Shown here: positions 7,174-15,749 of the stretch, in pieces
How positions within the stretch are numbered: position 1 is the first letter of the stretch
How the letters are laid out: the number at the start of each line of letters is the position of its first letter
Source: Cellulomonas massiliensis JC225
GTDB lineage: Bacteria; Actinomycetota; Actinomycetes; Actinomycetales; Cellulomonadaceae
Direction: 5' to 3'
DNA length: 33,845 nt
Assembly (NCBI RefSeq): GCF_000312005.1
Contig: NZ_HE978588.1
Location: 76,516 to 110,360, forward strand
Translations under genes and position numbers: made by a program
Notes under the pieces: model-generated
Databases searched by the model: none
Seen by the model: only the letters and a program-made list of their open reading frames with translations
What the model was told of the DNA's origin: nothing

Positions 7174-8598
7174 TCAGTCGATCTCGCGGTGGTGCAGCAT
7201 GCGCGCGACCTCGGCGATCGTCCCGCTCATCGAGGGGTAGACGGTGATCGCGGACGCGATCTGGTCCGTCGTCATGCGGTGCGTCACGGCCAGCGTCAGC
7301 GGGAACACCGACTCGCTGGCGCGCGGCCCGACGAGCACCGCGCCCTGGATCACGCCGGACGTCGGGTGGGCGAAGACCTTGACGAAGCCCTCGCGGACGG
7401 CCTGCATCTTCGCGCGCGGGTTGCGGGCGAGCGGCAGGGTCGAGGTGACGTAGTGGATGCCCTCGGCCTGCATGCGCGCCTCGGAGAGGCCGACGGTGGC
7501 GATCTCGGGCGCGGTGAAGATGTTCGCCGAGACGCCGCGCAGCGACAGCGGCGAGACGGCGTCGCCGAGCGCGTGCGCCATGGCGATCCGGCCCTGCGTG
7601 GCGGCAACGGACGCGAGCGGCAGCACCCCGGTCACGTCGCCCGCCGCGTAGACGCCGCGCACCGACGTCCGCGAGACCCGGTCGACGTCCACGTGGCCCG
7701 TGGGCGTCAGCCGCACGCCGGCCTCCTCCAGCCCGAGCCCGGAGGTCGTGGGGATCGAGCCGACCGCGAACAGCACGTGCGACCCCTCGACCTCGCGCCC
7801 GTCCGCGAGCGTCACCACGACGCCGTCGGCGGTGCGCCGTGCGCCGGCGGCCCGCGAGCGCGACAGGACGGTCATGCCGCGGCGGCGGAACACGTCCTCG
7901 AGGAGGTTGGCGGCGTCGGCGTCCTCGCCGGGCAGCACCCGGTCGCGGGACGAGACGAGCGTGACGTCGGAGCCGAGCGCGGTGTACGCGCCGGCGAACT
8001 CGGCGCCGGTGACGCCCGAGCCGACGACGACGAGCCGCTCGGGCAGCGACGTCAGGTCGTACAGCTGCGTCCACGTGAGGATGCGCTCGCCGTCGGGCCG
8101 GGCGGTGGGCAGCTCACGCGGCGTCGCGCCGGTGGCGACGAGGACGACGTCGGCGTTCAGCACCTCGTCGTCCGCCCCGGTGGGGGTGGAGACGACGACC
8201 TTCGACGGCCCCTCGAGCCGGCCCTGGCCGAGGACCACGCGGACGCCCTCCCGCTCGAGGCGGGCCCGGATGTCGGCGGACTGGGCCGCCGCGAGCGCCT
8301 TGACGCGGGTGTTGACGGCCGCGAGGTCGATGCGCGCGTCCGTGGGCGAGGCGGGCCCGCTGACCCGGATGCCGAGCTCGGGCGCCTGCTCCGCGATGGT
8401 CATCCACTCGGCGGTCGCGATGAGCGTCTTCGACGGGACGACGTCGGTGAGGACGGCGGCACCCCCGAGCCCGGTGCGCTCGACCACGGTGACGTCGGCG
8501 CCGAGCCGACGGGCGACGAGTGCCGCCTCGTAGCCGCCGGGTCCGCCGCCGACGACGACGACGCGGCTGTCCTGCTGCACGGGGGTGGGGTCGGTCAC
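7174..8598 (-). CDS. lpdA: NAD(P)H-quinone dehydrogenase, LpdA-type flavoprotein
   Basis: The 474-aa protein has the two-dinucleotide-binding fold of the disulfide-reductase family: an N-terminal FAD motif GGGPGGYEAA, a second Rossmann motif GSGVTGAEF, and YAAGDVTG near the FAD site. The usual redox motif GGxCxxxxCxPSK reads GGAAVLTDVVPSK, so both cysteines are replaced (Ala48 and Val53). It therefore cannot be a dihydrolipoamide dehydrogenase. From memory it closely resembles M. tuberculosis Rv3303c LpdA, an NAD(P)H-dependent quinone reductase lacking the disulfide. GTG 8598 is chosen because CACAAT ends exactly 7 nt before it (leaderless pattern); ATG 8607, adding three residues, is the alternative. 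It would reduce quinones at the membrane and protect against oxidative stress. Confidence 0.88.
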   Translation of the reverse strand: MTDPTPVQQDSRVVVVGGGPGGYEAALVARRLGADVTVVERTGLGGAAVLTDVVPSKTLIATAEWMTIAEQAPELGIRVSGPASPTDARIDLAAVNTRVKALAAAQSADIRARLEREGVRVVLGQGRLEGPSKVVVSTPTGADDEVLNADVVLVATGATPRELPTARPDGERILTWTQLYDLTSLPERLVVVGSGVTGAEFAGAYTALGSDVTLVSSRDRVLPGEDADAANLLEDVFRRRGMTVLSRSRAAGARRTADGVVVTLADGREVEGSHVLFAVGSIPTTSGLGLEEAGVRLTPTGHVDVDRVSRTSVRGVYAAGDVTGVLPLASVAATQGRIAMAHALGDAVSPLSLRGVSANIFTAPEIATVGLSEARMQAEGIHYVTSTLPLARNPRAKMQAVREGFVKVFAHPTSGVIQGAVLVGPRASESVFPLTLAVTHRMTTDQIASAITVYPSMSGTIAEVARMLHHREID

Positions 8599-8690
8599 GG
8601 CCCCCATTGTGCCGTGCGGCGCTGCTGGTCGCGCCGTCGGCGCCGGTGGGGCAAGCGACCGAGGTCCCAGGCGGGCCGGCGAACGGTTCG

Positions 8691-8696
8691 TAATCT
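8691..8696 (+). promoter_or_regulatory. -10 element TAATCT for the DUF4914 gene
   Basis: TAATCT is a good TAnnnT match in the gap between two divergent genes. It would give a leader of about 105 nt ending in a strong ribosome-binding site AAGGAGG (8797-8803). No clear -35 was found. Confidence 0.35.
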
Positions 8697-8809
8697 GCGG
8701 GTCAAGTGCCGACCATGAGGGCGTCGATCCTCGCCGATCGGGCGCGACCAGGGCGCGACGTCGCGCCGCAGCTCCCCACCGTTGCTGCCACTCCCGAAGG
8801 AGGACGACC

Positions 8810-10717
8810 ATGGGCGCCATCCCGTCGGTCCACCTGCCCGCCGCGGTCCGCGAGGCCGTGGACGCGTGCCGGAACGTCATCGTCCCGACGAGCCGCGAGG
8901 AGCTCTACCGCCTGAGCCTCGGGCCGTACGGCGGCCCGGAGCACCAGGTCGCGTACGACGTCGCGGGCCGCCGCGTGGTCGAGGCGACGGTCACCCGGTG
9001 CCGCAACGGGATCGCGGTGAACTACCTCGAGGACTACATGCGCCGCCGGGACCCCGACTGCATGCGCATCGCCGACGACCTGCCGACCGACAAGCCGCGC
9101 TACCGGGACGTGTTCGGCGAGGAGTTCGCGCCGACGAAGCAGGCGACGCTCGACTGGCTCGCGGAGCAGGACCTCGTCCTCGTGCCGTTCACCGCCGGCG
9201 GGCCACGCTTCGGCTACCCGTCCGTGGCGCTCGTCCCGGCGAACGCCGCGTTCTTCGCGCTCACGCTCGTGGACCTGCAGGGCTGGGTGTCCTTCGACGA
9301 GCTGCTCGAGCGGCACGGCGACTTCGCGCCTCGCTCGATCCTGTACGTCGCGCCGCCGTTCCGGCACAGCCGCTTCGGCGGCCGGCAGGTCGTCGTCCAC
9401 GACCGGACGCCGGACCTGCACGAGGTGTTCGCCTACAACCTGTACCCGGGGCCGAGCGCCAAGAAGGGCGTCTTCTCGGTGCTGCTCGACATCGGCGAGC
9501 GCGAGGGCTGGATCACCGCGCACGCGTCGTCCGTGCGCGTGACGACCCCGTACGACAACGAGACCGTCGTCATGCACGAGGGCGCCTCGGGCGGCGGCAA
9601 GTCGGAGATGTGCCAGGAGCTGCGCCGCCAGGAGGACGGCCGGATCCTGCTCGGGACGAACGTCGTCACGGACGAGCCGTACGTCATCACGCTGGCCGAG
9701 TCGAGCGCGCTCGCGCCGGTGACCGACGACATGACGCTGTGCCACCGCGACCTGCAGGACGGCGACGGGCGGCTCGTGATCGCCGACGCCGAGGCGGGCT
9801 GGTTCGTGCGCGTCGACAACCTGCGCAGCTACGGCGAGGACGTGCTGTTCGAGCGCGCGTGCATCCACCCGAAGCAGCCGCTGGTGTTCTACAACATCGT
9901 CGGCATGCCGGACGCGACCGCGCTCCCCTGGGAGCACACGCCGAACTCCGACGGGACGCCGAACTCGAACCCTCGGGTCGTCATCGACCGGACGGCGATC
10001 CGGGACGTCGTCAGCGAGCCGGAGCACGTGGACGTCCGGACGTTCGGCGTCCGCATGCCCGCGTGCACCCGCGACGCACCCACCTACGGGATCATGGGGA
10101 TCATGCACGTGGTGCCGCCGGCGCTGGCGTGGGTCTGGCGGCTGGTCGCCCCGCGCGGGGACAAGAACCCGTCGATCGGCGAGTCGGCGTCGGAGGCCCG
10201 GGCGATCGCGCACGGCGGGCTGGTGTCCGAGGGCGTGGGCTCCTACTGGCCGTTCTCCACCGGCACCAAGGTCGCGGCCGCGAACCTGCTGCTGCACCAG
10301 CTCGTCGAGACGCCCTCGACCCGCTACGTGCTCACGCCGAACCAGCACATCGGCGCCTACAAGGTCGGCTTCGCCGCCGAGTGGGTCACCCGCGAGTACG
10401 TGGCCCGCCGCGGCGGCGGGCGGCTGCGGCGCGAGCAGCTCACCCCGGCGCGGTGCCCGCTGTTCGGGTACGCGCTCAAGGAGATGAAGCTCGACGGGCA
10501 GCACATCCGGCCGACGTGGCTCGCCCCGCACATGCAGACCTTCGTCGGGACCGAGGCCTACGACCGCGGCCGGGAGATCCTCACGTCGTTCTTCCAGGCG
10601 GAGCTCGCGCCGTACCTCACCGACGACCTCGACCCGCTGGGGCGGGCGATCATCGAGACGGTGCTGCGGGACGGCACGGTCGAGGACTACGAGGCGCTGA
10701 CCCCGCTGCACGTGTGA
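8810..10717 (+). CDS. DUF4914-type protein with PEP-carboxykinase-like nucleotide-binding core
   Basis: The 635-aa protein starts at ATG 8810, 6 nt after a perfect AAGGAGG. It fits, from memory, the family catalogued as DUF4914, which has no assigned function. The sequence shows a P-loop GASGGGKS (258-265) of the PEP-carboxykinase/HPr-kinase style, then TDD (305-307), EAGWFVRVDN (328-337) and NPRV (387-390). Their order parallels GLTGTGKT, GDDE, EGGCYAK and NTRV of ATP-dependent PEP carboxykinase. Inference: an ATP- or GTP-using phosphotransferase or carboxykinase relative. The substrate is unknown; the protein is longer than PckA (about 540 aa), and its metal-binding His region is not obvious. 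No membrane segment or signal peptide. It is 34 nt before deoD, which has its own promoter. Confidence 0.75.
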   Translation: MGAIPSVHLPAAVREAVDACRNVIVPTSREELYRLSLGPYGGPEHQVAYDVAGRRVVEATVTRCRNGIAVNYLEDYMRRRDPDCMRIADDLPTDKPRYRDVFGEEFAPTKQATLDWLAEQDLVLVPFTAGGPRFGYPSVALVPANAAFFALTLVDLQGWVSFDELLERHGDFAPRSILYVAPPFRHSRFGGRQVVVHDRTPDLHEVFAYNLYPGPSAKKGVFSVLLDIGEREGWITAHASSVRVTTPYDNETVVMHEGASGGGKSEMCQELRRQEDGRILLGTNVVTDEPYVITLAESSALAPVTDDMTLCHRDLQDGDGRLVIADAEAGWFVRVDNLRSYGEDVLFERACIHPKQPLVFYNIVGMPDATALPWEHTPNSDGTPNSNPRVVIDRTAIRDVVSEPEHVDVRTFGVRMPACTRDAPTYGIMGIMHVVPPALAWVWRLVAPRGDKNPSIGESASEARAIAHGGLVSEGVGSYWPFSTGTKVAAANLLLHQLVETPSTRYVLTPNQHIGAYKVGFAAEWVTREYVARRGGGRLRREQLTPARCPLFGYALKEMKLDGQHIRPTWLAPHMQTFVGTEAYDRGREILTSFFQAELAPYLTDDLDPLGRAIIETVLRDGTVEDYEALTPLHV

Positions 10718-10738
10718 CGGGTCCCGGGTACCGACCAG

Positions 10739-10744
10739 TAGCCT
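10739..10744 (+). promoter_or_regulatory. -10 element TAGCCT for leaderless deoD
   Basis: TAGCCT is followed by exactly 7 nt and ATG 10752. A TTGACn-like GTGACG (10714-10719) lies 19 nt upstream and overlaps the preceding stop codon. Confidence 0.5.
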
Positions 10745-10751
10745 TCGGAGC

Positions 10752-11603
10752 ATGAGCGACGCAGCCACCGGCGCCGGCCCCGTGCCGGACCTCGACGACC
10801 CCACCACCGACCCGTCCGACGTCGCGCGCGCCGCGGCCGCGCGGATCGCGGAGCTCACCGGGGTCGAGCGGCACGACGTCGCGCTCGTCCTCGGCTCCGG
10901 CTGGGGCGGCGCCGCCGACCTGCTCGGCGAGACGGTCGCGGAGGTCCCGGCGACCGACGTGCCGGGCTTCACGGCCGCCGCCGTCGTCGGGCACGTCGGC
11001 ACGATCCGGTCCATCCGGATCACCGGCACCGGGAAGCACGCGCTCGTCCTCGGCTCGCGCACCCACCTGTACGAGGGCCGCGGCGTGCGGCGCGTCGTGC
11101 ACGGCGTGCGGACCGCGGCGGCGACGGGCGCGACGACGCTCGTCCTGACGAACGGCTGCGGCGGCCTGAACCCGGCGTGGAAGCCCGGCACCCCCGTGCT
11201 CATCCGCGACCACATCAACCTCACCGCGACCTCCCCGCTCGAGGGCGCGACGTTCGTCGACCTCACCGACCTGTACTCCGCGCGGCTGCGCGCGGTCGCG
11301 CACGAGGTCGACGGCTCGCTCGACGAGGGCGTGTACGTGCAGTTCCGCGGGCCGCACTACGAGACGCCCGCCGAGGTGTCCATGGCCGGCCGGATCGGCG
11401 GCGACCTCGTCGGCATGTCCACGACGCTCGAGGCCATCGCCGCCCGGCACGCCGGCCTCGAGGTGCTCGGGATCTCGCTCGTGACGAACCTGGCCGCGGG
11501 CATCAGCGCCGAGCCCCTCTCGCACGCCGAGGTGCTCGAGGCGGGCCGCGCCGCGGGCGAGCGGATCAGCGCGCTGCTGGCCGACGTCGTCCGGCGCATC
11601 TGA
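10752..11603 (+). CDS. deoD: Purine-nucleoside phosphorylase (trimeric class)
   Basis: The 283-aa protein phosphorolyses (deoxy)inosine and (deoxy)guanosine to free base and (deoxy)ribose-1-phosphate in the cytoplasm. It shows the trimeric-PNP signature set: phosphate loop GSGWG (S49), RTHLYEG (H105), TNGCGGLNP (133-141), the base-binding Glu in GPHYETP (E204), GMSTTLE (M222) and TNLAAGIS (N246). Length is normal; the N-terminal 20 residues are a variable extension. The ATG at 10752 is fixed by the leaderless -10 at 10739. It faces the deoC-add-deoA-cdd cluster across the phosphohexomutase gene, as in M. tuberculosis, where the orthologue is called deoD (Rv3307); punA is another name in use. 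Confidence 0.93.
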   Translation: MSDAATGAGPVPDLDDPTTDPSDVARAAAARIAELTGVERHDVALVLGSGWGGAADLLGETVAEVPATDVPGFTAAAVVGHVGTIRSIRITGTGKHALVLGSRTHLYEGRGVRRVVHGVRTAAATGATTLVLTNGCGGLNPAWKPGTPVLIRDHINLTATSPLEGATFVDLTDLYSARLRAVAHEVDGSLDEGVYVQFRGPHYETPAEVSMAGRIGGDLVGMSTTLEAIAARHAGLEVLGISLVTNLAAGISAEPLSHAEVLEAGRAAGERISALLADVVRRI

Positions 11604-11627
11604 GCGTCGGGGCACGGTCGCGCGGCC

Positions 11628-11640
11628 GGTCCGCCGGACC
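11628..11640. terminator. Short GGTCCGCCGGACC hairpin after deoD
   Basis: GGTCC-GCC-GGACC forms a 5-bp stem 24 nt after the deoD stop, almost the same as the element at 6560-6572. A weak terminator candidate. Confidence 0.25.
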
Positions 11641-11677
11641 CGGGACCGTCGGCCCTGCGACCCCCTGACGGCGCGAC

Positions 11678-11683
11678 TACGGT
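11678..11683 (+). promoter_or_regulatory. -10 element TACGGT for the leaderless phosphohexomutase
   Basis: TACGGT is followed by exactly 7 nt and ATG 11691. It overlaps the in-frame GTG at 11682, which argues that this GTG is not the start codon. Confidence 0.5.
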
Positions 11684-11690
11684 GGAGCCC

Positions 11691-13538
11691 ATGACCGCAT
11701 GGCCCGACCTCGAGGCCCAGGTCAGGGCCTGGATCGACGACGACCCCGACCCTGACACCGCCGAGGAGCTGCGCCGGCTCCTCACGTTCGCGACCGACGA
11801 GCCCGTCGGCCTCGCGCGGGGAGCCGACCCGGACCCGACGCAGCGCCAGGTGCTCGACACCCGGCACGCCGCGCGCGAGGAGCTCGCCGACCGGTTCGCC
11901 GGCACGCTCGAGTTCGGCACCGCCGGGCTGCGCGGGCGCCTCGGCGGCGGGCCGAACCGCATGAACCGCGCCGTCGTCATCAAGACCGCGTCCGGCCTCG
12001 CCGACTACCTGCTCGGCGAGCTCGACGGCGTCTCCCCGCCGCCCCGCGTCGTCGTCGGCTACGACGCCCGCCACAAGTCCTCCGACTTCGCGCGGGACAC
12101 GGCGGCCGTCATGACCGCCGTCGGCATCGAGGTGCTGCTCCTGCCGCAGCCGCTGCCGACGCCCGTGCTGGCGTTCGCCGTCCGGCACCTGCAGGCCGAC
12201 GCCGGCGTCATGGTGACGGCCTCGCACAACCCGCCGCAGGACAACGGCTACAAGGTCTACCTGGGCGGCCGCGTCGTCACCGGCTCCGGTCAGGGTGCGC
12301 AGATCGTCCCGCCGTACGACGCGGCGATCGCCGCCGAGATCCATCGCGTGCCGACGGTGGCGTCGGTGCCGCGTGCCACCTCCGGCTGGCAGGTGCTCGG
12401 CTCCGAGGTGGTCGACGCGTACGTCGCGTCCGCCGTCGCGCTCGGCTCCACCGGTCCGGAGGGCCGCGCGCTCGCCGGCGACCTCAAGGTCGTCCTCACG
12501 CCGCTGCACGGCGTCGGCGGAGCCGTCGCGCGGCGCGCGCTCGCCGGCGCGGGGTTCACCGACCTGCTCGTCGTCCCGGAGCAGTCCGAGCCGGACGGCG
12601 ACTTCCCGACCGTGGCCTTCCCCAACCCCGAGGAGCCCGGCGCGATCGACCTGGCCCTCGGGCTGGCGGCGGACGAGCGCGCCGACCTGGTCATCGCGCT
12701 CGACCCGGACGCCGACCGCTGCGCCGTCGCGGTGCTCGACCCGCGCGCCCACTCCCACCGCGGCCCCGACACGGCGGCGGCGGACGGCTGGCGCATGCTG
12801 CACGGCGACGAGACCGGCGCGATCGTCGGCTCGGCCGTCGCGCGACGGCTCGCCGCAGCGGGCGCGGTCGACCCGCACGCGACGTTCGCGTCGTCGATCG
12901 TCTCCTCGCGGCTGCTGGAGAAGGTCGCGACGGACGTGGGCGCACGGTTCGCGCCGACCCTCACCGGCTTCAAGTGGCTGTCGCGGGTCGACGGCCTCGT
13001 GTTCGGCTACGAGGAGGCGCTGGGGTACTGCGTCGACCCGGCGAACGTGCGCGACAAGGACGGCATCTCGACCGCCGTCGTGGTCGCCGGGATCGCCGCG
13101 CGCGCGAAGGCCGAGGGCACCACGCTCGTCGCCCTGCTGGACGACCTGGCGCGCCGCCACGGCCTGCACCTCACCGACCAGGTGTCGGCACGGTTCACCG
13201 ACCTCGACGAGATCGGCCGGACCGTCGACCGCCTCCGGTCCGCGCCACCCGCGACGATCGGCGGCTCGCCCGTCGAGTCCGTCGTGGACCTCGCCACGGG
13301 CACGGACGAGCAGCGGCAGGGCCTGCCCCCCACCCCCGGGCTGCGCCTGCTCACCGCGGACGGGACGCGCGTCGTCGTGCGGCCCAGCGGCACCGAGCCC
13401 AAGGTCAAGTGCTACCTCGAGGTGGTCCACGACGTCCCGGCGGACGCCGACGAGGACGCGCTCACGCACGCGCGCCGCACGGCCCGAGCCCACCTCGACG
13501 AGGTGGCCGCCGACATGCGGACAGCCCTGGGCCTGTGA
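11691..13538 (+). CDS. Phosphoglucomutase/phosphomannomutase family enzyme (PmmB-like)
   Basis: The 615-aa cytoplasmic enzyme interconverts hexose- or pentose-1- and -6/5-phosphates. All four alpha-D-phosphohexomutase active-site loops are present: phosphoserine loop TASHNPP (S178), metal loop DPDADR (338-343), sugar loop GYEEALGY (439-446) and phosphate loop RPSGTEPK (564-571). At over 600 aa it belongs to the longer actinobacterial/PGM2-like branch rather than the roughly 460-aa AlgC type; the M. tuberculosis syntenic gene is pmmB (Rv3308). PGM2-type members also act on (deoxy)ribose-1-phosphate. That activity would link deoD, which makes this product, to deoC across the convergent junction; this link is an inference. 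ATG 11691 is chosen from the leaderless -10 at 11678. Confidence 0.9.
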   Translation: MTAWPDLEAQVRAWIDDDPDPDTAEELRRLLTFATDEPVGLARGADPDPTQRQVLDTRHAAREELADRFAGTLEFGTAGLRGRLGGGPNRMNRAVVIKTASGLADYLLGELDGVSPPPRVVVGYDARHKSSDFARDTAAVMTAVGIEVLLLPQPLPTPVLAFAVRHLQADAGVMVTASHNPPQDNGYKVYLGGRVVTGSGQGAQIVPPYDAAIAAEIHRVPTVASVPRATSGWQVLGSEVVDAYVASAVALGSTGPEGRALAGDLKVVLTPLHGVGGAVARRALAGAGFTDLLVVPEQSEPDGDFPTVAFPNPEEPGAIDLALGLAADERADLVIALDPDADRCAVAVLDPRAHSHRGPDTAAADGWRMLHGDETGAIVGSAVARRLAAAGAVDPHATFASSIVSSRLLEKVATDVGARFAPTLTGFKWLSRVDGLVFGYEEALGYCVDPANVRDKDGISTAVVVAGIAARAKAEGTTLVALLDDLARRHGLHLTDQVSARFTDLDEIGRTVDRLRSAPPATIGGSPVESVVDLATGTDEQRQGLPPTPGLRLLTADGTRVVVRPSGTEPKVKCYLEVVHDVPADADEDALTHARRTARAHLDEVAADMRTALGL

Positions 13539-13585
13539 CGCGGGCGGGTCCCGCGCACCTGCGCGAGCGACCCGCGGGAACGAGC

Positions 13586-13618
13586 GGGCCGCGCCGGCGG
13601 ACGACGCCGGCGCGGCCC
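13586..13618. terminator. Bidirectional terminator between the phosphohexomutase and deoC
   Basis: A perfect 14-bp G/C-only stem (13586-13599 with 13605-13618) encloses a 5-nt loop GACGA. It lies between two converging genes, 8 nt from the deoC stop and 47 nt from the mutase stop. It lacks a T tract, as usual in high-GC genomes. A second, weaker GCGGGTC/GACCCGC pairing lies at 13544-13575. Confidence 0.75.
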
Positions 13619-13626
13619 CGCCCGGC

Positions 13627-14313
13627 TCAGTAGCCGGCGTCGGCCTCGAGCCCGGCGAGCACCGCCGCGGTGCCGGACAGACCGAGGCGCGTGGCGCCGG
13701 CGTCGATCATCGCGAGCGCGTCCGCGGCCGTCCGGATGCCGCCCGACGCCTTGACGCCGAGCCGGCCGCCCACCGTGCCGGCCATGATGCCGACCGCCCG
13801 CGCGGTCGCACCGCCGGCGGGGTGGAAGCCGGTGGACGTCTTGACGAAGTCCGCCCCGGCCGCCTCCGCGGCGCGGCAGACCTCGACGATCTCGTGGTCC
13901 GAGAGCGCCGCCGACTCGATGATGACCTTGAGCACCGTGGGCCGCGGCGCGGCGGCCCGGACGGCTGCGATGTCGGCCTGGACGTCGTCGAAGCGGCGCT
14001 CCTTGGCCGCGCCGACGTCGATGACCATGTCGACCTCGTCCGCCCCGTCCGCGACCGACCGGGCGGCCTCGGCGGCCTTGACGTCGCTGTGGTGCTTGCC
14101 GGACGGGAAGCCGCACACGGTGGCGACCTTCAGGCCCGGGGCGCCGGAGACGTCGACCGGCAGGAACGACGGCGAGATGCAGATCGAGTAGACGCCGAGC
14201 CGTCCCGCCTCCGCGACGAGCGCCTCCACGTCGGCGCGGGTCGCCTCCGGCTTCAGCAGCGTGTGGTCGACGAACCTCGCGAGCGCGGCGGCGTCGAGCG
14301 GGTCGTGCGTCAT
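13627..14313 (-). CDS. deoC: Deoxyribose-phosphate aldolase
   Basis: The 228-aa class I aldolase cleaves 2-deoxyribose-5-phosphate to glyceraldehyde-3-phosphate and acetaldehyde, the last step of deoxynucleoside catabolism. The Schiff-base lysine lies in VKTSTGF (K158), the second catalytic lysine in KASGGIR (K188) and the proton-relay Asp in EVDMVID (D95); [10 protein letters not shown] near the N-terminus is typical. Its ATG overlaps the add stop (ATGA, 14310-14313), so the two are translationally coupled. It is the last gene of the reverse-strand nucleoside cluster and is followed by the strong hairpin at 13586-13618. Confidence 0.95.
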   Translation of the reverse strand: MTHDPLDAAALARFVDHTLLKPEATRADVEALVAEAGRLGVYSICISPSFLPVDVSGAPGLKVATVCGFPSGKHHSDVKAAEAARSVADGADEVDMVIDVGAAKERRFDDVQADIAAVRAAAPRPTVLKVIIESAALSDHEIVEVCRAAEAAGADFVKTSTGFHPAGGATARAVGIMAGTVGGRLGVKASGGIRTAADALAMIDAGATRLGLSGTAAVLAGLEADAGY

Positions 14314-15437
14314 GCGCGGTGCCTTCCTCCCCGGGCGGCGGCGAACGCCGGCCGGATGACCTGGTCGATGAGCTGGAACCGGTCCTCGTGGTGCAGGAAC
14401 GTGTGCGCGGCGGCCGTCACGGTGACGACCTCGAGGTCCTGCAGCGACCAGTCCGCCTCCTGCACGAGGCGCGTCATCTCACGGCTGAGCGACGTGCCGG
14501 ACTGCAGCCGGTTGTCGGTGTTGACGGTCACGGAGAACCCGAGCCGCCGCAGCCGGGTGATCGGGTGCGCGGCGATCGACGCCGCGGCGCCCGTCTGCAC
14601 GTTGGACGACGGGCACAGCTCCAGCGGGATCCGGCGGTCGCGCAGCCAGTGCGCCAGCAGCCCGAGCCGGTCGCCGAGCTCGTCGGCCGTGACGTCGTCG
14701 ATGATCCGCACGCCGTGCCCGACGCGGCAGGCCATCGCGGCGTGCACGGCCTCGGAGATGGACTCGAGCCCGGCGGCCTCGCCCGCGTGCACCGTCACCG
14801 GGAAGTTGGCGTCGGCGAGCGTGGCGAACGCGGAGGCGTGCTTCGAGGCGGGGAACCCGTCCTCCGGCCCCGCGATGTCGAAGCCGACGACACCGGCCTC
14901 GCGGTTCTCGAGCGCCAGGCGCGCGATCTCGTCGGACCGGTCGAGGTGCCGCATCGCGCACAGGATCTGCCCGACGCGGATCGTGCGCCCCTGCTCGGCG
15001 GCCTCGGCGACGCCCTCGGCGAACCCGGCACGAACGGCGTCGACGACGTCCTGCAGGCTCAGACCCTCGCGCAGGTGCTGCTCCGGCGCGTAGCGGATCT
15101 CCGCGTACACCACGCCGTCGGCCGCCAGGTCGACGACGGCCTCGCGGGCGACCCGCTGGAGGTGGTCGGCGCGCTGCATGACGGCGGTCGTCACGTCGAA
15201 GGTCTTGAGGTAGTCGACGAGGTTGCCCGCGTCCGCGGACTCCACGAACCAGCGCTCCAGCTGCTCCGCGTCGTCCGCGGGCAGCTCGAGCCCGATCTCA
15301 CCGGCGAGCTCCACGACCGTCGCGGGGCGCACGCCGCCGTCGAGGTGGTCGTGCAGCAGCACCTTGGGCAGGCGGGGGATCAGGCTGGCGAGGCTCACGA
15401 CCCCGCCGTCGTCGCCTGCCGTGCGCGCGTCGCTCAC
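14310..15437 (-). CDS. add: Adenosine deaminase
   Basis: The 375-aa enzyme deaminates adenosine and deoxyadenosine to (deoxy)inosine, the substrate of the facing PNP. Zinc and catalytic residues are visible: HDHLDGG (H29, H31), VHAGE (H217, E220), HGVRI (H241) and NTDN (D308). The second Asp of the common NTDD is Asn, which from memory is usual in actinobacterial Add and not a defect. GTG 15437 is chosen because it overlaps the stop of the 73-aa gene as GTGA, with a GAGG-type site just upstream; GTG 15398, giving a protein 13 residues shorter, is the alternative. The stop overlaps the deoC start. Confidence 0.93.
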   Translation of the reverse strand: MSDARTAGDDGGVVSLASLIPRLPKVLLHDHLDGGVRPATVVELAGEIGLELPADDAEQLERWFVESADAGNLVDYLKTFDVTTAVMQRADHLQRVAREAVVDLAADGVVYAEIRYAPEQHLREGLSLQDVVDAVRAGFAEGVAEAAEQGRTIRVGQILCAMRHLDRSDEIARLALENREAGVVGFDIAGPEDGFPASKHASAFATLADANFPVTVHAGEAAGLESISEAVHAAMACRVGHGVRIIDDVTADELGDRLGLLAHWLRDRRIPLELCPSSNVQTGAAASIAAHPITRLRRLGFSVTVNTDNRLQSGTSLSREMTRLVQEADWSLQDLEVVTVTAAAHTFLHHEDRFQLIDQVIRPAFAAARGGRHRA

Positions 15438-15655
15438 GCGTCCTCGCTCTCGTCGTCGTCCGGAACCTCGGTGTCCTGCTCGATCACGTCCGCCTCCGCG
15501 GCCTCGTCGTCGCGGTCGGCACGTGCGAAACCAGGACGGTACTCCTCGGGGTCGCCCTCGGGGGGCACCTCGTCCGTCAGCCGCAGCGGCTCGTCGGGCT
15601 CGACCGGCTCGAGACCGGCGTCGTCGAGGGAGTCGGGACCGGGCACCGTGCTCAT
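15434..15655 (-). CDS. Small, strongly acidic protein of unknown function, coupled to add
   Basis: The 73-aa protein starts at ATG 15655 behind a perfect AGGAGG (bases 15662-15667 on the plus strand) at 6-nt spacing, and its TGA overlaps the add GTG. It has 28 Asp/Glu against 4 Arg, no Lys and no Cys, many Pro, and no hydrophobic stretch. It is therefore probably disordered and cytoplasmic, ending in a [12 protein letters not shown] acidic tail. I recognise no domain. Its ideal ribosome-binding site, proper codon use and coupling to add argue that it is real. It could be an accessory or stability factor for Add, or a general acidic chaperone-like peptide; neither is supported by direct evidence. 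Confidence 0.75.
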   Translation of the reverse strand: MSTVPGPDSLDDAGLEPVEPDEPLRLTDEVPPEGDPEEYRPGFARADRDDEAAEADVIEQDTEVPDDDESEDA

Positions 15656-15749
15656 GTCGAACCTCCTGCTGGTCGGGCGGTGACGCTGCCCCCATCGTCC
15701 TCCGCGCGCCGCACGGGCGCACCCGCCCCGAGGCGGCCGCGGGCGGCGG

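Noticed and set aside
14310-15437. Adenosine deaminase with a mutated NTDD motif (NTDN)
   Set aside because: From memory NTDN is the normal form in actinobacterial Add; the catalytic Asp308 and all His ligands are intact.
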